A stretch of DNA of 64,000 nt from an uncultured delta proteobacterium (GCA_903869265.1 CAIPYE010000017.1:248001-312000), one strand, 5' to 3'; positions 41,820 to 50,276 are shown, numbered from the stretch's first letter. Program-made: numbers and translations. The notes: generated by a model not told the origin, from the sequence alone.

Positions 41820-41891
41820 GCAACGACCCTCTCCCTGTCCTGAAAAGTTGCCGACTGTAAAGTCCTGTCTTTTGATGGGAACCAAACCCGA

Positions 41892-41926
41892 TTCCCACGG
41901 CAAGTAGAAAGGGTTGCGCCGTGGAA
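41892..41926. repeat. Inverted repeat upstream of the module A operon
   Basis: TTCCCACGGC (41892-41901) and GCCGTGGAA (41918-41926) form a 9-bp stem with one bulge and a 16-base loop. It lies about 75 bp upstream of the small membrane gene, in the only gap where the promoter of that operon can lie. It is either an operator or a hairpin at the end of the TauE/SafE transcript; no T-run follows it. Confidence 0.4.
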
Positions 41927-41948
41927 ACCGGATCTGGACAATGGTTTT

Positions 41949-42338
41949 TTAATAAACACCCAGCAGGTTCAAAGCGAGCAGCAACAGTCCTCCGCAGGCA
42001 ACGCGTTTCACCACCTGCGGGCTCACCCGCTTGGCGATTTGCGGGCCGAGGTAGCCGCCCAGCAGGGCTGCGGGAAACATGGCCAGAAAGAGCAGCAGGT
42101 CGAAGTTGCCGAACTGCATGTGTCTTATGGAACCCATGGCCGTACTGAAGAAGATGGCCAACAGCGAGCTGCCGACCACAATGTACATGGGCAGCCCTAG
42201 GGCGACGGTCATCAGCGGCACCATGAACGGGCCGCCGCCGAAGCCGAACATCGAGGACAGGATGGAAATGAGAAAGCCGCCGAGACAGCCGACAAACATG
42301 TTGACTTGAAATTCATGACCCCAAAAATCTACTTTCAT
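41949..42338 (-). CDS. TauE/SafE-family permease, C-terminal-type half
   Basis: A 129-residue protein with about four helices that corresponds to only half of a normal TauE/SafE permease. GFLISILSSMFGFGGGPFMV carries the family glycine motif, followed by VVGSSLLAIFFSTAMGSIRH. The second half-permease lies 24 bp upstream in the same operon, so the two likely assemble into one transporter of sulfite, sulfonate or another organic or sulfur anion. Its open frame is intact with its own start, so this is a split gene rather than debris. Confidence 0.85.
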   Translation of the reverse strand: MKVDFWGHEFQVNMFVGCLGGFLISILSSMFGFGGGPFMVPLMTVALGLPMYIVVGSSLLAIFFSTAMGSIRHMQFGNFDLLLFLAMFPAALLGGYLGPQIAKRVSPQVVKRVACGGLLLLALNLLGVY

Positions 42339-42362
42339 AACGGATTCCTCCTGATAGTGTTG

Positions 42363-43640
42363 TTATTTCTGGTCCGTGGGACAAGCGGCGGTGCCTTCCT
42401 CGCCTTTTTTGGCACACTCTTCCGCCCGCTTCTTGAACTCTTTCAGGATGGCTTGTTCCTTCTTGTTCTTCTCAAGATAGCCAGGGGTGGTCTGCCAGAA
42501 CATCAGGCCGGACAGCACTATCAGAATCCAGCCAAAGGCGAATTTGAACTGGTCCAAAGTGATCAACTCGGTGAGCTTGGGGCCGATAAAGGCACCCACC
42601 AGCATGGCGCAGCCGACGCCGATGCCGAGCTTCCAGTTGATGAACTTGATTTTCGAGTAGTTGTAGATACCGGAACCCTGGGAGAAGAGTACTGTGGGCA
42701 TGACCGTGCCAGCCACGATGGTGTGGGGCAGAGCCGGGAAAAGTGATACCAGAATGGGGTTGAGGATGAAGCCGCCGCCCGCGCCCATCAACACGCCGAA
42801 GATAGAGATGGCCAGACAGAGGAGGAAGGGGTAGACGAGGTTGATGCTCGTGCCGGCTGCTTTGAGGTAAACGGTGGGGAAGGAGACGTTGTTGTCAAAG
42901 GTAGCGATCTCACTCTTAACCTTCTTGACCGTTTCCTTGTCGCCATCCTTGATGCGTTCGGTGACTGCGGTGACGGTGACGTTGTACTTGCCCGGGGCCA
43001 GACCTGTACGCAACTTCATCTTGGCGGTGTAGGCGCCATCGGGTTGGGTTTCGACTGTGGCGGCCAGCAGCTTGTCAACACTGCGGAAACGTCCTTTTAC
43101 CAGCTTCATCGACTCGCGCTTGCTTTCTTTTTCGTCCATGGGGTCCAGCAGATCGCCGCGGGAGCCGATGATGCTGGCCATGATGCTGGCCTGATAGCGT
43201 TCAATCTTGATCTTGGCCGGCGCGCTATAGGCTGCGTCGGCGCCGATCTTCTTCAGCACTTCGGAATACTTCCAGTCCTTGCCCTCGGCCTTGGCCTTAT
43301 CGATCTCTGGCACCATCTCCTTGGGTACGAAAATCTTGTAGGCCGCAGGCATCTCCTGGGTCAGATAAAACATGTAAGGAATCTTGCCGGTTTTTGGGTC
43401 TTTCTTGCTGTCGAAGCGGTTGGCTCGCACCTGTTTGTCAGCGGAATAAACCTCGACATAGACCTGGGCGCCGGCCGGGGCCTGACCGCTGACGGTGATC
43501 TCGCCGCCGTTGGAAAGCGAGGTCTTGTCGAGAGTAATGGTTGGAGCAGGGGCCTCTTCTTTGGCCTGTGCCTGCGGGGTGATGGGCAAGGCCATCATCA
43601 CCAGAGCGAGTAACGGCAACATACTGAACTTGACTTTCAT
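42363..43640 (-). CDS. TauE/SafE half-permease with large exported N-terminal domain
   Basis: A 425-residue protein. A signal peptide (MKVKFSMLPLLALVMMALPI, cleavage near AQA) is followed by about 270 residues predicted to be periplasmic. This part includes Ig-like strands (LDKTSLSNGGEITVSGQAP, TGLAPGKYNVTVTAV) and a Lys-rich segment. A four-helix TauE/SafE half with GVLMGAGGGFILNPILVSLF comes next, and the tail is charged with two cysteines. AGGAGGTGG marks the ATG at 43640. The periplasmic part may capture the substrate for the permease. The 24-bp link to the second half supports a split transporter. Confidence 0.83.
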   Translation of the reverse strand: MKVKFSMLPLLALVMMALPITPQAQAKEEAPAPTITLDKTSLSNGGEITVSGQAPAGAQVYVEVYSADKQVRANRFDSKKDPKTGKIPYMFYLTQEMPAAYKIFVPKEMVPEIDKAKAEGKDWKYSEVLKKIGADAAYSAPAKIKIERYQASIMASIIGSRGDLLDPMDEKESKRESMKLVKGRFRSVDKLLAATVETQPDGAYTAKMKLRTGLAPGKYNVTVTAVTERIKDGDKETVKKVKSEIATFDNNVSFPTVYLKAAGTSINLVYPFLLCLAISIFGVLMGAGGGFILNPILVSLFPALPHTIVAGTVMPTVLFSQGSGIYNYSKIKFINWKLGIGVGCAMLVGAFIGPKLTELITLDQFKFAFGWILIVLSGLMFWQTTPGYLEKNKKEQAILKEFKKRAEECAKKGEEGTAACPTDQK

Positions 43641-44090
43641 ACCATCCACCTCCTGTCTGAAATGAAAAAGTTGTAAAACACGGCTTCTTCCATAAATTCC
43701 CCCTGTTGTGCCGTTGCACCTCCTTAACTGTGTGGTTTTCATTGCCCGACAAGCACGGACGGTTGATGTGCAAGAACGTTCGAGCCTGATGCGCGGTGGT
43801 TGATGCCGTGGAGGGTTGCAGAGCCCTCTTTTTAATTATAGCACAGCAATAACAATGCCAATTCAGCGATTCGGAGAGGAGATTGTGTTATCTGGCTGAG
43901 TTAGTGTGGATGTTATTATTTTTTAAGGCATTCGGTAGGGCGGAAAATGACCAGGAAATGGGCCGGGAAGTGCAGTAAAAAATATGCGCCGCCTCTTTTT
44001 TGCGGCACGGCGATTTTGCCGGAAAGATGGCAGAGGGTGTAGGCTCGGAGAATGTTTTGGGAGACGTTTGTCTGACTTGCTTCGGAATGG
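43641..44090. other. 450-bp intergenic region upstream of the split permease
   Basis: No supported gene. It holds the sigma-54-type site at 43845-43860 and leaves a leader of about 190 bp before the permease start. An open frame ending in the sigma-54 activator gene (43916-44119) lacks coding character. Confidence 0.6.
43845..43860 (-). promoter_or_regulatory. Candidate sigma-54 (-24/-12) promoter for the split permease
   Basis: The minus-strand 16-mer TGGCATTGTTATTGCT has the essential GG and GC at exactly the -24/-12 spacing and matches TGGCA at the left and TTGCT at the right of the consensus. It points toward the permease genes, and the adjacent gene upstream encodes a sigma-54 activator. 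Confidence 0.6.
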
Positions 44091-45551
44091 TTACCGGAAT
44101 TTGTCAGCGTCAAGGCCAAAGCGCCGCATGAGTTTTTGAAAGGCCTGACGGTTCATGCCGCTTGCCTGGGCGGCGGCCGTCACATTGCCGCTATTTTGCT
44201 GCAGGGCGTTGGCCAGATAGGCGGCGGAAAATTCCTCCACCACCTGCTGTTTGGCGAGGTTATAATGCAGTCCGTGCAGATCCGCGGCACTTGGTCTGGG
44301 GGTGGAAGTCTCGGGTTCAGGCTCCGTCAGTTGGCTTGCGGAAATGGGACTTTCGTTGTCGGCGAGCAACACCGCTCGCTTGATAACATTCTGGAGTTCC
44401 CGCACATTCCCTTTCCATGGCCGTTTGACCAGGGATGGGAGTGCATCTGCTGCAAACGCAAGGCCCTTGCGGTCATATTCCTTGGCAAAACGGTTAAGAA
44501 AATGTTGGGCCAGGGGTGGGATGTCTTCCGGACGTTTCCGCAGGGGAGGCACGGTGATGGTCACCACATTGAGCCGGTAGAAAAGATCTTCTCGGAAAAG
44601 TCCCTGGCGTATTTTGTGCTCCAGATCCTGGTTGGTGGAGGCCAGCACCCGGATATCCACTGTCAGGCTTTTTGTCTGACCCAGGGGCATGATCTCTTTT
44701 TCTTGGAGAACCCGGAGCAGTTTGGTCTGCAGGGACAGGGGGAGATCGCCTATTTCGTCAAGCAGGATGGTTGAGCCATTGGCCTCGAGGAACAATCCTT
44801 TTTTGTCGTGGGTCGCTCCGGAAAAAGCGCCCTTGGCATAGCCGAAAAGCTCGCTTTCCAGGATTTGTTCCGGCAGGGCAGGGCAGTTCACTGTGACCAT
44901 GGGTTTTTTGTTTCTCGCGCTCAATCCATGCAGGGCCCGAGCGGCCAGCTCCTTGCCCGTGCCGGATTCTCCCCGGATCAGTACGGTGACATCGGTATCG
45001 GCAAGCCTGGTGATCAGCCCGTAGACCTCTTTAATTTGCGAGGATTTGCCAATGAATCCGGGAAAGGATTCCTGGTCGGCAAGGCGACTTTGGAGGCGGC
45101 GGTTTTTTTCGAGCAGGCAGAGGTGTTCCAGGCAGCGTTGCAGGATATGGAGCAGGTGCGCATTGTCAAAGGGCTTCTGGATAAAATCATATGCCCCGTT
45201 TTTTAAGGCGGTAATGGCGGATTCCACTGTGCCGTGGCCGCTCATCATGATCACTGCCATGGTCGGATATTGGCTCTTGATTTTTTGCAGGAGTGTCAGG
45301 CCGTCCAGTCCGGGCATCTTAATGTCCGTCAGCACGAGGTCCGGTTGCCACTCTTCCATAAGCAATAAGGCTTTTTCGGCGGAGGGCGCTGTTTTTACCG
45401 CGCAACGGCACTTTTTGCGTACGACCCGCTCCAGCATGGCGAGCATGTCGAGGTCATCGTCAACGATGAGAACCGAGGGGGAAAATTCTCCTTCCGGGCA
45501 AGAAAAATTGGGCTGTTCAGCGGTCAAGCAGGTATCTCCGTCACAAGTCAT
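44091..45551 (-). CDS. NtrC-family sigma-54-dependent response regulator
   Basis: A 486-residue activator with three domains. The receiver (about 25-145) has its acceptor Asp in LVLTDIKMPGLDG and KPFDN after. The AAA+ domain has Walker A GESGTGKE, the sigma-54-contacting loop GAFSGA (Thr to Ser variant of GAFTGA), Walker B ILLDEIGDL and an arginine-finger region. A Fis-type helix-turn-helix ends the protein (NVTAAAQASGMNRQAFQKLM). The ATG at 45551 lacks a ribosome site; a TTG at 45527 has GGAG ahead of it and may be the true start. It lies between the permease and the module B operon and probably activates one or both. Confidence 0.93.
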   Translation of the reverse strand: MTCDGDTCLTAEQPNFSCPEGEFSPSVLIVDDDLDMLAMLERVVRKKCRCAVKTAPSAEKALLLMEEWQPDLVLTDIKMPGLDGLTLLQKIKSQYPTMAVIMMSGHGTVESAITALKNGAYDFIQKPFDNAHLLHILQRCLEHLCLLEKNRRLQSRLADQESFPGFIGKSSQIKEVYGLITRLADTDVTVLIRGESGTGKELAARALHGLSARNKKPMVTVNCPALPEQILESELFGYAKGAFSGATHDKKGLFLEANGSTILLDEIGDLPLSLQTKLLRVLQEKEIMPLGQTKSLTVDIRVLASTNQDLEHKIRQGLFREDLFYRLNVVTITVPPLRKRPEDIPPLAQHFLNRFAKEYDRKGLAFAADALPSLVKRPWKGNVRELQNVIKRAVLLADNESPISASQLTEPEPETSTPRPSAADLHGLHYNLAKQQVVEEFSAAYLANALQQNSGNVTAAAQASGMNRQAFQKLMRRFGLDADKFR

Positions 45552-45607
45552 GGGGTGAGGAAAAATCGTGGATAGCTCCTTTTTGAATGCCTCATTTCTC
45601 TAAAAGA

Positions 45608-45624
45608 ATCAAGATGTTCTTGAT
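45608..45624. promoter_or_regulatory. Perfect inverted repeat between divergent genes
   Basis: ATCAAGA and TCTTGAT separated by TGT lie in the 177-bp region between the sigma-54 activator (leftward) and the module B operon (rightward). The size and symmetry suit an operator for a dimeric regulator such as the Fis-type domain of the adjacent activator. Confidence 0.45.
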
Positions 45625-45728
45625 GATCCTGCGGGATGGCATATCTGGATATCGCTTGCGCCCGTTGGGGCAAACTGCTAATTGTGAGCATGTGTCTGCA
45701 CATTTTGGACAGTGGGGGAGGACTCCGG

Positions 45729-46205
45729 ATGAAAAAACATGCGTTCCTGTTGGGCTGTATTTGTTTGCTCTGCTGGAGCACCCCGGCCTGGGCGGTTCAG
45801 GCGCATGGGGAGGCAGAAGGCCCGGTGGTGCACCTGATGACCCATTTCCTTTTGTTCGTGGCCCTGCTGCTTTTGTTGTATGTTCTGCACGTCAGGCCGC
45901 CGGACACCGGGTTGTCCTGGCGGTCTCTCAAGTTGTCGCTGCTTTTCTTTCTTCTCTGGGATATGGACCATATCTTCATCCACTGGGTTGCCGGCGGCAT
46001 GTACGCAGATATCAAGGATTCCGGCGCCAGCCTGGTGGGGGATTATTTTGTCGGCCCAAGGACCGTGCTCAATTTCCTCTATTACTTGGGGCGGTTTGAC
46101 CACTTGCTTTGTGTCCCGGCCCTTTGGTTTTTTACCAGCGCCCTGCGTGACTTTTGCAAGGTCATCGAACGGCGACAGCATAGCCCTGGGGGGCAGGTAT
46201 CCTGA
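45729..46205 (+). CDS. His-rich small membrane protein, module B
   Basis: A 158-residue paralogue of the protein at 41325. The signal peptide MKKHAFLLGCICLLCWSTPA is cleaved near AWA. The conserved VQAHGEAEGPVVHLMTHFLL follows, then about four helices with DMDHIFIHW and GRFDHLLCVPALWFF. The shared histidines (after HGE-x-EG, in the second loop and in DHLL) mark likely ligand positions. GGAGG precedes the ATG at 45729. Its stop overlaps the start of the kinase gene (TGATG), so the pair is coupled exactly as in module A. Confidence 0.78.
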   Translation: MKKHAFLLGCICLLCWSTPAWAVQAHGEAEGPVVHLMTHFLLFVALLLLLYVLHVRPPDTGLSWRSLKLSLLFFLLWDMDHIFIHWVAGGMYADIKDSGASLVGDYFVGPRTVLNFLYYLGRFDHLLCVPALWFFTSALRDFCKVIERRQHSPGGQVS

Positions 46206-47779
46206 TGGAAGGGACCTTTACTCTGCCTCTGTTTCCTGTCTATCTGGTGGATTATCTCGGTGCCACCGTGATGGTCATTCTCTCTTTTTATGCACTGTTT
46301 TTTGCAAGGCGCCTCACCCGGTTGGAACCGAAAAATATCCTCTGGGCGTATTTTTTTTGGTTTTCTTTGGTCATGGTGATTTTTTCCATCTCCCGTGGGG
46401 TGGGACATCTTCTACCCTATGTTTTCCGGATTGCCAATCTACCGGAGCTCTGGGATGCTCTTGATCCATACAGCGGCGGCTTGAACACCCTCGCCCTTTG
46501 CGGGGTGGCGATCCTTATCCTTCACTATCACAGTACGGCGGTGCTTATCGAAAGGGCCAAGGTCGATGCCCTTTCTCTGGAGCGAGCCAATGAAAGGCTT
46601 CGGGAGGCGCATGGTGACCTGTCCCGGCTGAATCAAACCCTGGAGCAGCAGGTGGAGGAGCGCACCTATGACTTGCGGCTTTCCGAGGAGAAATTCCGCG
46701 GCTTTTTCGAAGGCTCCAAGGATATGATCTATTTTTGTGATGCCGAGGGCAGGTTGTGCGACATCAACGAAAGCGGCCTGCGGCTTCTTGGGGTTGAGCG
46801 GAGGGAGGATCTCGTTGGTCATCCCCTGGACGCGTTTTTTTCCGATCAGCAACGGGGAGCCCAGTATTGCGCTCTGCTCGCTTCGGATGGGCAGATCAAG
46901 GATTTTGAGGCGGAATTTGTCGGTAAGGAAGGTGAGCCGCTGTATCTGATGATCACCGCTTCTGTCATCACGGATCGAACAGGTGCAATCCAGGGCTGTC
47001 AGGGGGTAGCCAGGGATCTTACCCGTTTCAAAAAAATGATGGAACAGCTGGTGCATTCCGAGAAAATGACCTCGGTGGGGCAGCTAGCCGCCGGTGTTGC
47101 CCATGAAATCAATACCCCCCTTGGGATTATCCTCGGCTATGCCCAGCTTCTGGGGGAGGAGTTAGAAGAGCAGGTTGAGGTGCATGAGACCCTGGGGATT
47201 ATTGAAAAACAGGCGAAGATTTGTCGGCGGATCGTTGCCGATCTGCTGAATTTCTCCCGTCAGACAAAAGAGCACAATAAGCTCTATGGTGATCTCAACC
47301 AGTGCTTGGAGGAGGTTCTGGCCATTGTCAACCATACCCTGAACATGGATCATATCTTCATCCACCGCTGTCTTGCCGAGAATCTGCCTAAGACCTGTTT
47401 TGACAACGAGCGAATGCGCCAGGTCTTTGTCAACCTGTTGACCAATGCCCATCATGCCATCGGCAGTGAAGGGATCATCGGGGTGTGGAGCCGCTGGCAT
47501 GAGGAGAGCGGGCAGATCGAGATCGTCATCGGTGATTCCGGCTCCGGCATCCCCCCGGATCAGTTGGGCCGGATATTTGAGCCTTTTTACACCACCAAGG
47601 GTATCGGCAAGGGCACCGGACTGGGATTATCCGTTTCCTTCGGGATTATCCAGGATCATAACGGTCGGATAGAGGTGAACTCCCCGCCCTTGGAGCCGGA
47701 GCTTGTCGCCCTGGATATGCATACGACCTTTCACATTTTCCTGCCGATCATTTCCGCAGGGCTCGAAAAGGAGCAATAA
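46205..47779 (+). CDS. Multi-pass membrane histidine kinase with PAS, module B
   Basis: A 524-residue paralogue of the kinase at 39760: four N-terminal helices with SISRGVGHLLPYVFRIANLP, a coiled linker (LNQTLEQQVEERTYDLRLSE), PAS, and a complete kinase core. The core has the H-box [18 protein letters not shown], the N-box NLLTNAHHAI, and the G-boxes GDSGSGIPP and [10 protein letters not shown]. Gene order and overlaps mirror module A. Its likely outputs are the receiver at 47784 and possibly the sigma-54 activator. The input is inferred to come through the small membrane protein. Confidence 0.9.
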   Translation: MEGTFTLPLFPVYLVDYLGATVMVILSFYALFFARRLTRLEPKNILWAYFFWFSLVMVIFSISRGVGHLLPYVFRIANLPELWDALDPYSGGLNTLALCGVAILILHYHSTAVLIERAKVDALSLERANERLREAHGDLSRLNQTLEQQVEERTYDLRLSEEKFRGFFEGSKDMIYFCDAEGRLCDINESGLRLLGVERREDLVGHPLDAFFSDQQRGAQYCALLASDGQIKDFEAEFVGKEGEPLYLMITASVITDRTGAIQGCQGVARDLTRFKKMMEQLVHSEKMTSVGQLAAGVAHEINTPLGIILGYAQLLGEELEEQVEVHETLGIIEKQAKICRRIVADLLNFSRQTKEHNKLYGDLNQCLEEVLAIVNHTLNMDHIFIHRCLAENLPKTCFDNERMRQVFVNLLTNAHHAIGSEGIIGVWSRWHEESGQIEIVIGDSGSGIPPDQLGRIFEPFYTTKGIGKGTGLGLSVSFGIIQDHNGRIEVNSPPLEPELVALDMHTTFHIFLPIISAGLEKEQ

Positions 47780-47783
47780 CAAG

Positions 47784-48164
47784 GTGGCACGAATTCTGGT
47801 TTTGGACGATGTGCAGGACGCGGGGGTTCTGATCCAGAGGATTCTTCAGAAGAAAGGGCATGTGGTGCATGTCTTCCATGACGAGGACGAGGCCCTTTGT
47901 TTCACGGAGAAAAACTCGGTGGATCTGGCAATTCTCGACATGAACCTGCGCAAGATGGATGGCCTGGCCGTGCTGTGCGAGATGCAAAAAACGCTACCGC
48001 ATCTGCCGGCCATCATGCTGACCGGTCTGCCAGACACCGAGATGGCGCAACAGGCGTTTGACTGCGGGGCTGTTGCCTATTGCGCCAAACCCATCGATAA
48101 GTCAAGGCTGGAAGAGAGGGTTGCTCAAGCCTTATTGGAAGGGGCAAGCCTGGCGGAACAGTAA
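47784..48164 (+). CDS. Single-domain response regulator, module B
   Basis: A 126-residue receiver without output domain, paralogous to the one at 39324 (MARILVLDDVQDAG against MAEILALDDVQDAT). The acceptor Asp is in LAILDMNLRKMDG and the Lys in CAKPIDKSRLEE. The GTG at 47784, just after the kinase stop, aligns with the start of the paralogue and has AAGGAG upstream. A longer frame overlapping the kinase gene is not supported. Confidence 0.88.
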   Translation: MARILVLDDVQDAGVLIQRILQKKGHVVHVFHDEDEALCFTEKNSVDLAILDMNLRKMDGLAVLCEMQKTLPHLPAIMLTGLPDTEMAQQAFDCGAVAYCAKPIDKSRLEERVAQALLEGASLAEQ

Positions 48165-48184
48165 TCCGAGGGATACTCTTGGGC

Positions 48185-48721
48185 TTAAGCCCCAGGCAGG
48201 GAGGTGCGGACAACCCCCCGGAGGGGGATGCGCCTGTTTGGGTTCAGGCCTTGGGTGCGGCACCAGACACGATTGAGTTCAGAGAGGCGGACGTTGAATT
48301 GGTCCATGAACAGCAGTTTTTCCGGGGAAAATGTATACTCGTCCGGGAAATTCAGCGGGCAGGCCGAAACCTCGATGGCCTCGCGCTCTTCATCCACATA
48401 GGCCAGAGGCAACCCCTGGGTTCGGCAGATGATGGGACGGGCCGCATAGATGCTGCACAGCTCGTCAATGAGCAGGGGGCAGCGATCGGCATCTTCTGCA
48501 AGGGTGTGCCCAAGCCGGGCCTGGCTGGTTGACGGCAGGGCACCAATGGCTTCCCGTAAGTAAGCCGCCTCAATGGGCAGCACGCTGAAGGCTAGGCAGC
48601 AGGAGGAGCAGCGCGGCCCGCAGGAGAGGGTCGCACCATGCATCTCCCCGACGCGGATGATCTCTGCGTCAAGGGCTTTGATGAGTTGCTGGTATTCTTG
48701 GTTGCAGTCCATGGGGTGCAT
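48185..48721 (-). CDS. YkgJ-family cysteine cluster protein
   Basis: A 178-residue protein with the zinc- or iron-binding cysteine pattern CGPRCSSCCLAFSVLPIEAA at the N-terminus, then DRCPLLIDELCSIYAARPII and further Cys (SACPL, VWCRTQGL). Such proteins are common in anaerobes; a role in metal or Fe-S handling or as a metal-dependent enzyme is assumed. The ATG at 48721 follows GGAG at long spacing; a second ATG three codons on is possible. A degenerate transposon-end-like repeat lies directly upstream. Confidence 0.85.
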   Translation of the reverse strand: MHPMDCNQEYQQLIKALDAEIIRVGEMHGATLSCGPRCSSCCLAFSVLPIEAAYLREAIGALPSTSQARLGHTLAEDADRCPLLIDELCSIYAARPIICRTQGLPLAYVDEEREAIEVSACPLNFPDEYTFSPEKLLFMDQFNVRLSELNRVWCRTQGLNPNRRIPLRGVVRTSLPGA

Positions 48722-48754
48722 ATCGTTGTCCGCTCCGGCACCTATTCTTGCCAG

Positions 48755-48788
48755 AAAATCGTCACCTGTTCTGATTCAAAAGTCGCCC
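48755..48788 (-). repeat. Degenerate 24-bp-periodic repeat array M (two units)
   Basis: Two copies of a TGGYGGTTTT-like decamer (minus strand) start exactly 24 bp apart (48755 and 48779 on the plus strand, seen as AAAATCGTCA and AAAGTCGCCC). They are separated by a CCTGTTCTGATT-type spacer that recurs in the array at 50219. A third, decayed unit may sit at 48731. The array resembles the repeated termini of IS21-type elements. It lies between the YkgJ and chrA genes. Confidence 0.55.
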
Positions 48789-48864
48789 TCATTCGGCTAA
48801 CTCTTCCAAGACTGGTTTTCCTCCTGAATCGTTATGCCTCAGATGAAAACGCTGAGAGGCACAT

Positions 48865-50043
48865 TTACAAGAGGAGGATGGACACCGTGGCGCCCGCAAG
48901 AACGACCCAGAGGAGATCAATTTTTTTGATCAAAGCCCCGAAAGCTGTACCGGCAAGGAGCAGATGGGGCAAGTCCCAGTGAACATGCAGGGCAAAGTGG
49001 ATAGTGACCGTAAAAAGCAGGCCAACAAAGGAGCAGAGAACACCGTCAATGGCCCGGCTGAACAGGCGGGAGGTGCGTAGCCGGGAAAAATAGGGAGCGG
49101 TTCCGATCAGCAGCAGCAGGGAAGGGAGGAACATGCCTATTGTGGCGATAAAGGCACCGCCAAGACCATGAAGCAGGTAGCCGGCAAAGGTCGCCGTGAT
49201 CACGATGGGACCCGGGGTGAGTTGGCCCAAGGCGATACCATCCAGAAAGGTCGGGGCACTCAGCCAAGCGCGGGTCTCAACGATTTCATGGAACAGAAGA
49301 GGCACCGAGGCAAAGCCGCCACCAAAGGCGATAAGATCGATCCGGGCCATGAGCATGGCCAGTTGAGCGAGATCGTAGCGAAAGAAAGCGAGCAGGGCAA
49401 AGCCGGCAGCCGTTGCCGCCAGCAGGAAGAGAAGCGGCTGGGCGGTGGAGGGCATGTGGGTCAGGGGCTCTATCTGTTGCATAACTGGTTGTTCGCTGCT
49501 CAGCACTAGGCTCAGCAGTGCGGCAAGGATCAGGATGAGGACCGGATGCACTGCAAGCGCAAACAATCCCGCAGCAATGAGGGCCACAACGGAATGTTGC
49601 CAGCTGGTCAGGGAATTCCGGCCAAAAGAGATGGTGGCGTTAGCGACAATAGCAACGATGATGGCCTGCAAGCCGCTGAAAGCCGCCACCACGGCGGGCA
49701 GTTCATGCGACCGGGCGTAGAGGGCCGAAAGAGCTAACATGTAAAGGAAGGCTGGCAGACCGAAACCAAGATAGCCTGCGATGGCCCCGCGCACTCCCCG
49801 AAGCCGTAAGCCGACGTAAGCTGCCATTTGCATGGCTGTCGCCCCCGGGATCGTCTGACAGAGCGCTACGCCATCCCGAAATGATTCTTTGTCAAGCCAG
49901 TGTTCTCGACCAACCGCCAGTTCACGGATGTGGGCAATCATGGCTGGACCACCGAAGGCAGTTGTCCCCAGCCGCAGGAAGGAAGCAAACAACCGGCCCA
50001 GAGATGGGGAGCGCTGGACTGGTTGTTCTTGGGCATCTTGCAT
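48865..50043 (-). CDS. chrA: Chromate transporter (CHR family, two-domain)
   Basis: A 392-residue membrane protein with two homologous CHR halves. The first half has FLRLGTTAFGGPAMIAHIRE and DGVALCQTIPGATAMQMAAY. The second has DLIAFGGGFASVPLLFHEIV and DGIALGQLTPGPIVITATFA, and about ten helices are present in total. The family exports chromate, taking it up as a sulfate analogue; in a sulfur bacterium a sulfur oxyanion could also be handled. The ATG at 50043 is chosen over a longer frame. It is bracketed by repeat arrays at 48755 and 50219, which hints that it arrived by transposition. Confidence 0.9.
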   Translation of the reverse strand: MQDAQEQPVQRSPSLGRLFASFLRLGTTAFGGPAMIAHIRELAVGREHWLDKESFRDGVALCQTIPGATAMQMAAYVGLRLRGVRGAIAGYLGFGLPAFLYMLALSALYARSHELPAVVAAFSGLQAIIVAIVANATISFGRNSLTSWQHSVVALIAAGLFALAVHPVLILILAALLSLVLSSEQPVMQQIEPLTHMPSTAQPLLFLLAATAAGFALLAFFRYDLAQLAMLMARIDLIAFGGGFASVPLLFHEIVETRAWLSAPTFLDGIALGQLTPGPIVITATFAGYLLHGLGGAFIATIGMFLPSLLLLIGTAPYFSRLRTSRLFSRAIDGVLCSFVGLLFTVTIHFALHVHWDLPHLLLAGTAFGALIKKIDLLWVVLAGATVSILLL

Positions 50044-50218
50044 GGCATAGAATCCTTTTGAACAGGAAGAAAGAGCTTGCCGGAGTCTATCATGTATCGC
50101 CGCCCGAAACAACAGCCCGAAGTGATGTGGTCTCGCCCAATGGACTTGATGATGAGCTACTCAGCCAGATGGTCTTGGGTGCATATTATTGCCCAATCCA
50201 GCCAATTGTTCTTGCTTG

Positions 50219-50276
50219 AAACCCGCCACTCATTATTGCTTCAAAATCGTCACCTGTTCTGATCGCAAAACCGCCA
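50219..50276 (-). repeat. 24-bp-periodic repeat array L (three units)
   Basis: Three decamers of the TGGCGGTTTT type on the minus strand start exactly every 24 bp (plus-strand 50219, 50243, 50267). The two spacers (CTCATTATTGCTTC and CCTGTTCTGATCGC) also appear in arrays M and R. It lies in the 314-bp gap (50044-50357) between chrA and kdpE, which otherwise contains no supported gene. It is interpreted as a transposon terminus without its transposase. Confidence 0.6.

Noticed and set aside
43916-44119. 67-residue minus-strand open frame downstream of the sigma-54 activator
   Set aside because: It starts inside the activator gene in another frame and has no ribosome site or coding bias.
50077-50262. 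61-residue plus-strand frame beside array L as a possible transposase remnant
   Set aside because: No transposase motif (DDE or IstB-like) can be seen and part of it is translated repeat sequence.
48755-50276. CRISPR array from regular 24-bp spacing
   Set aside because: Only two or three degenerate 10-bp units occur with spacers of 14 bp that are themselves repeated between arrays; this does not fit CRISPR repeat-spacer architecture.
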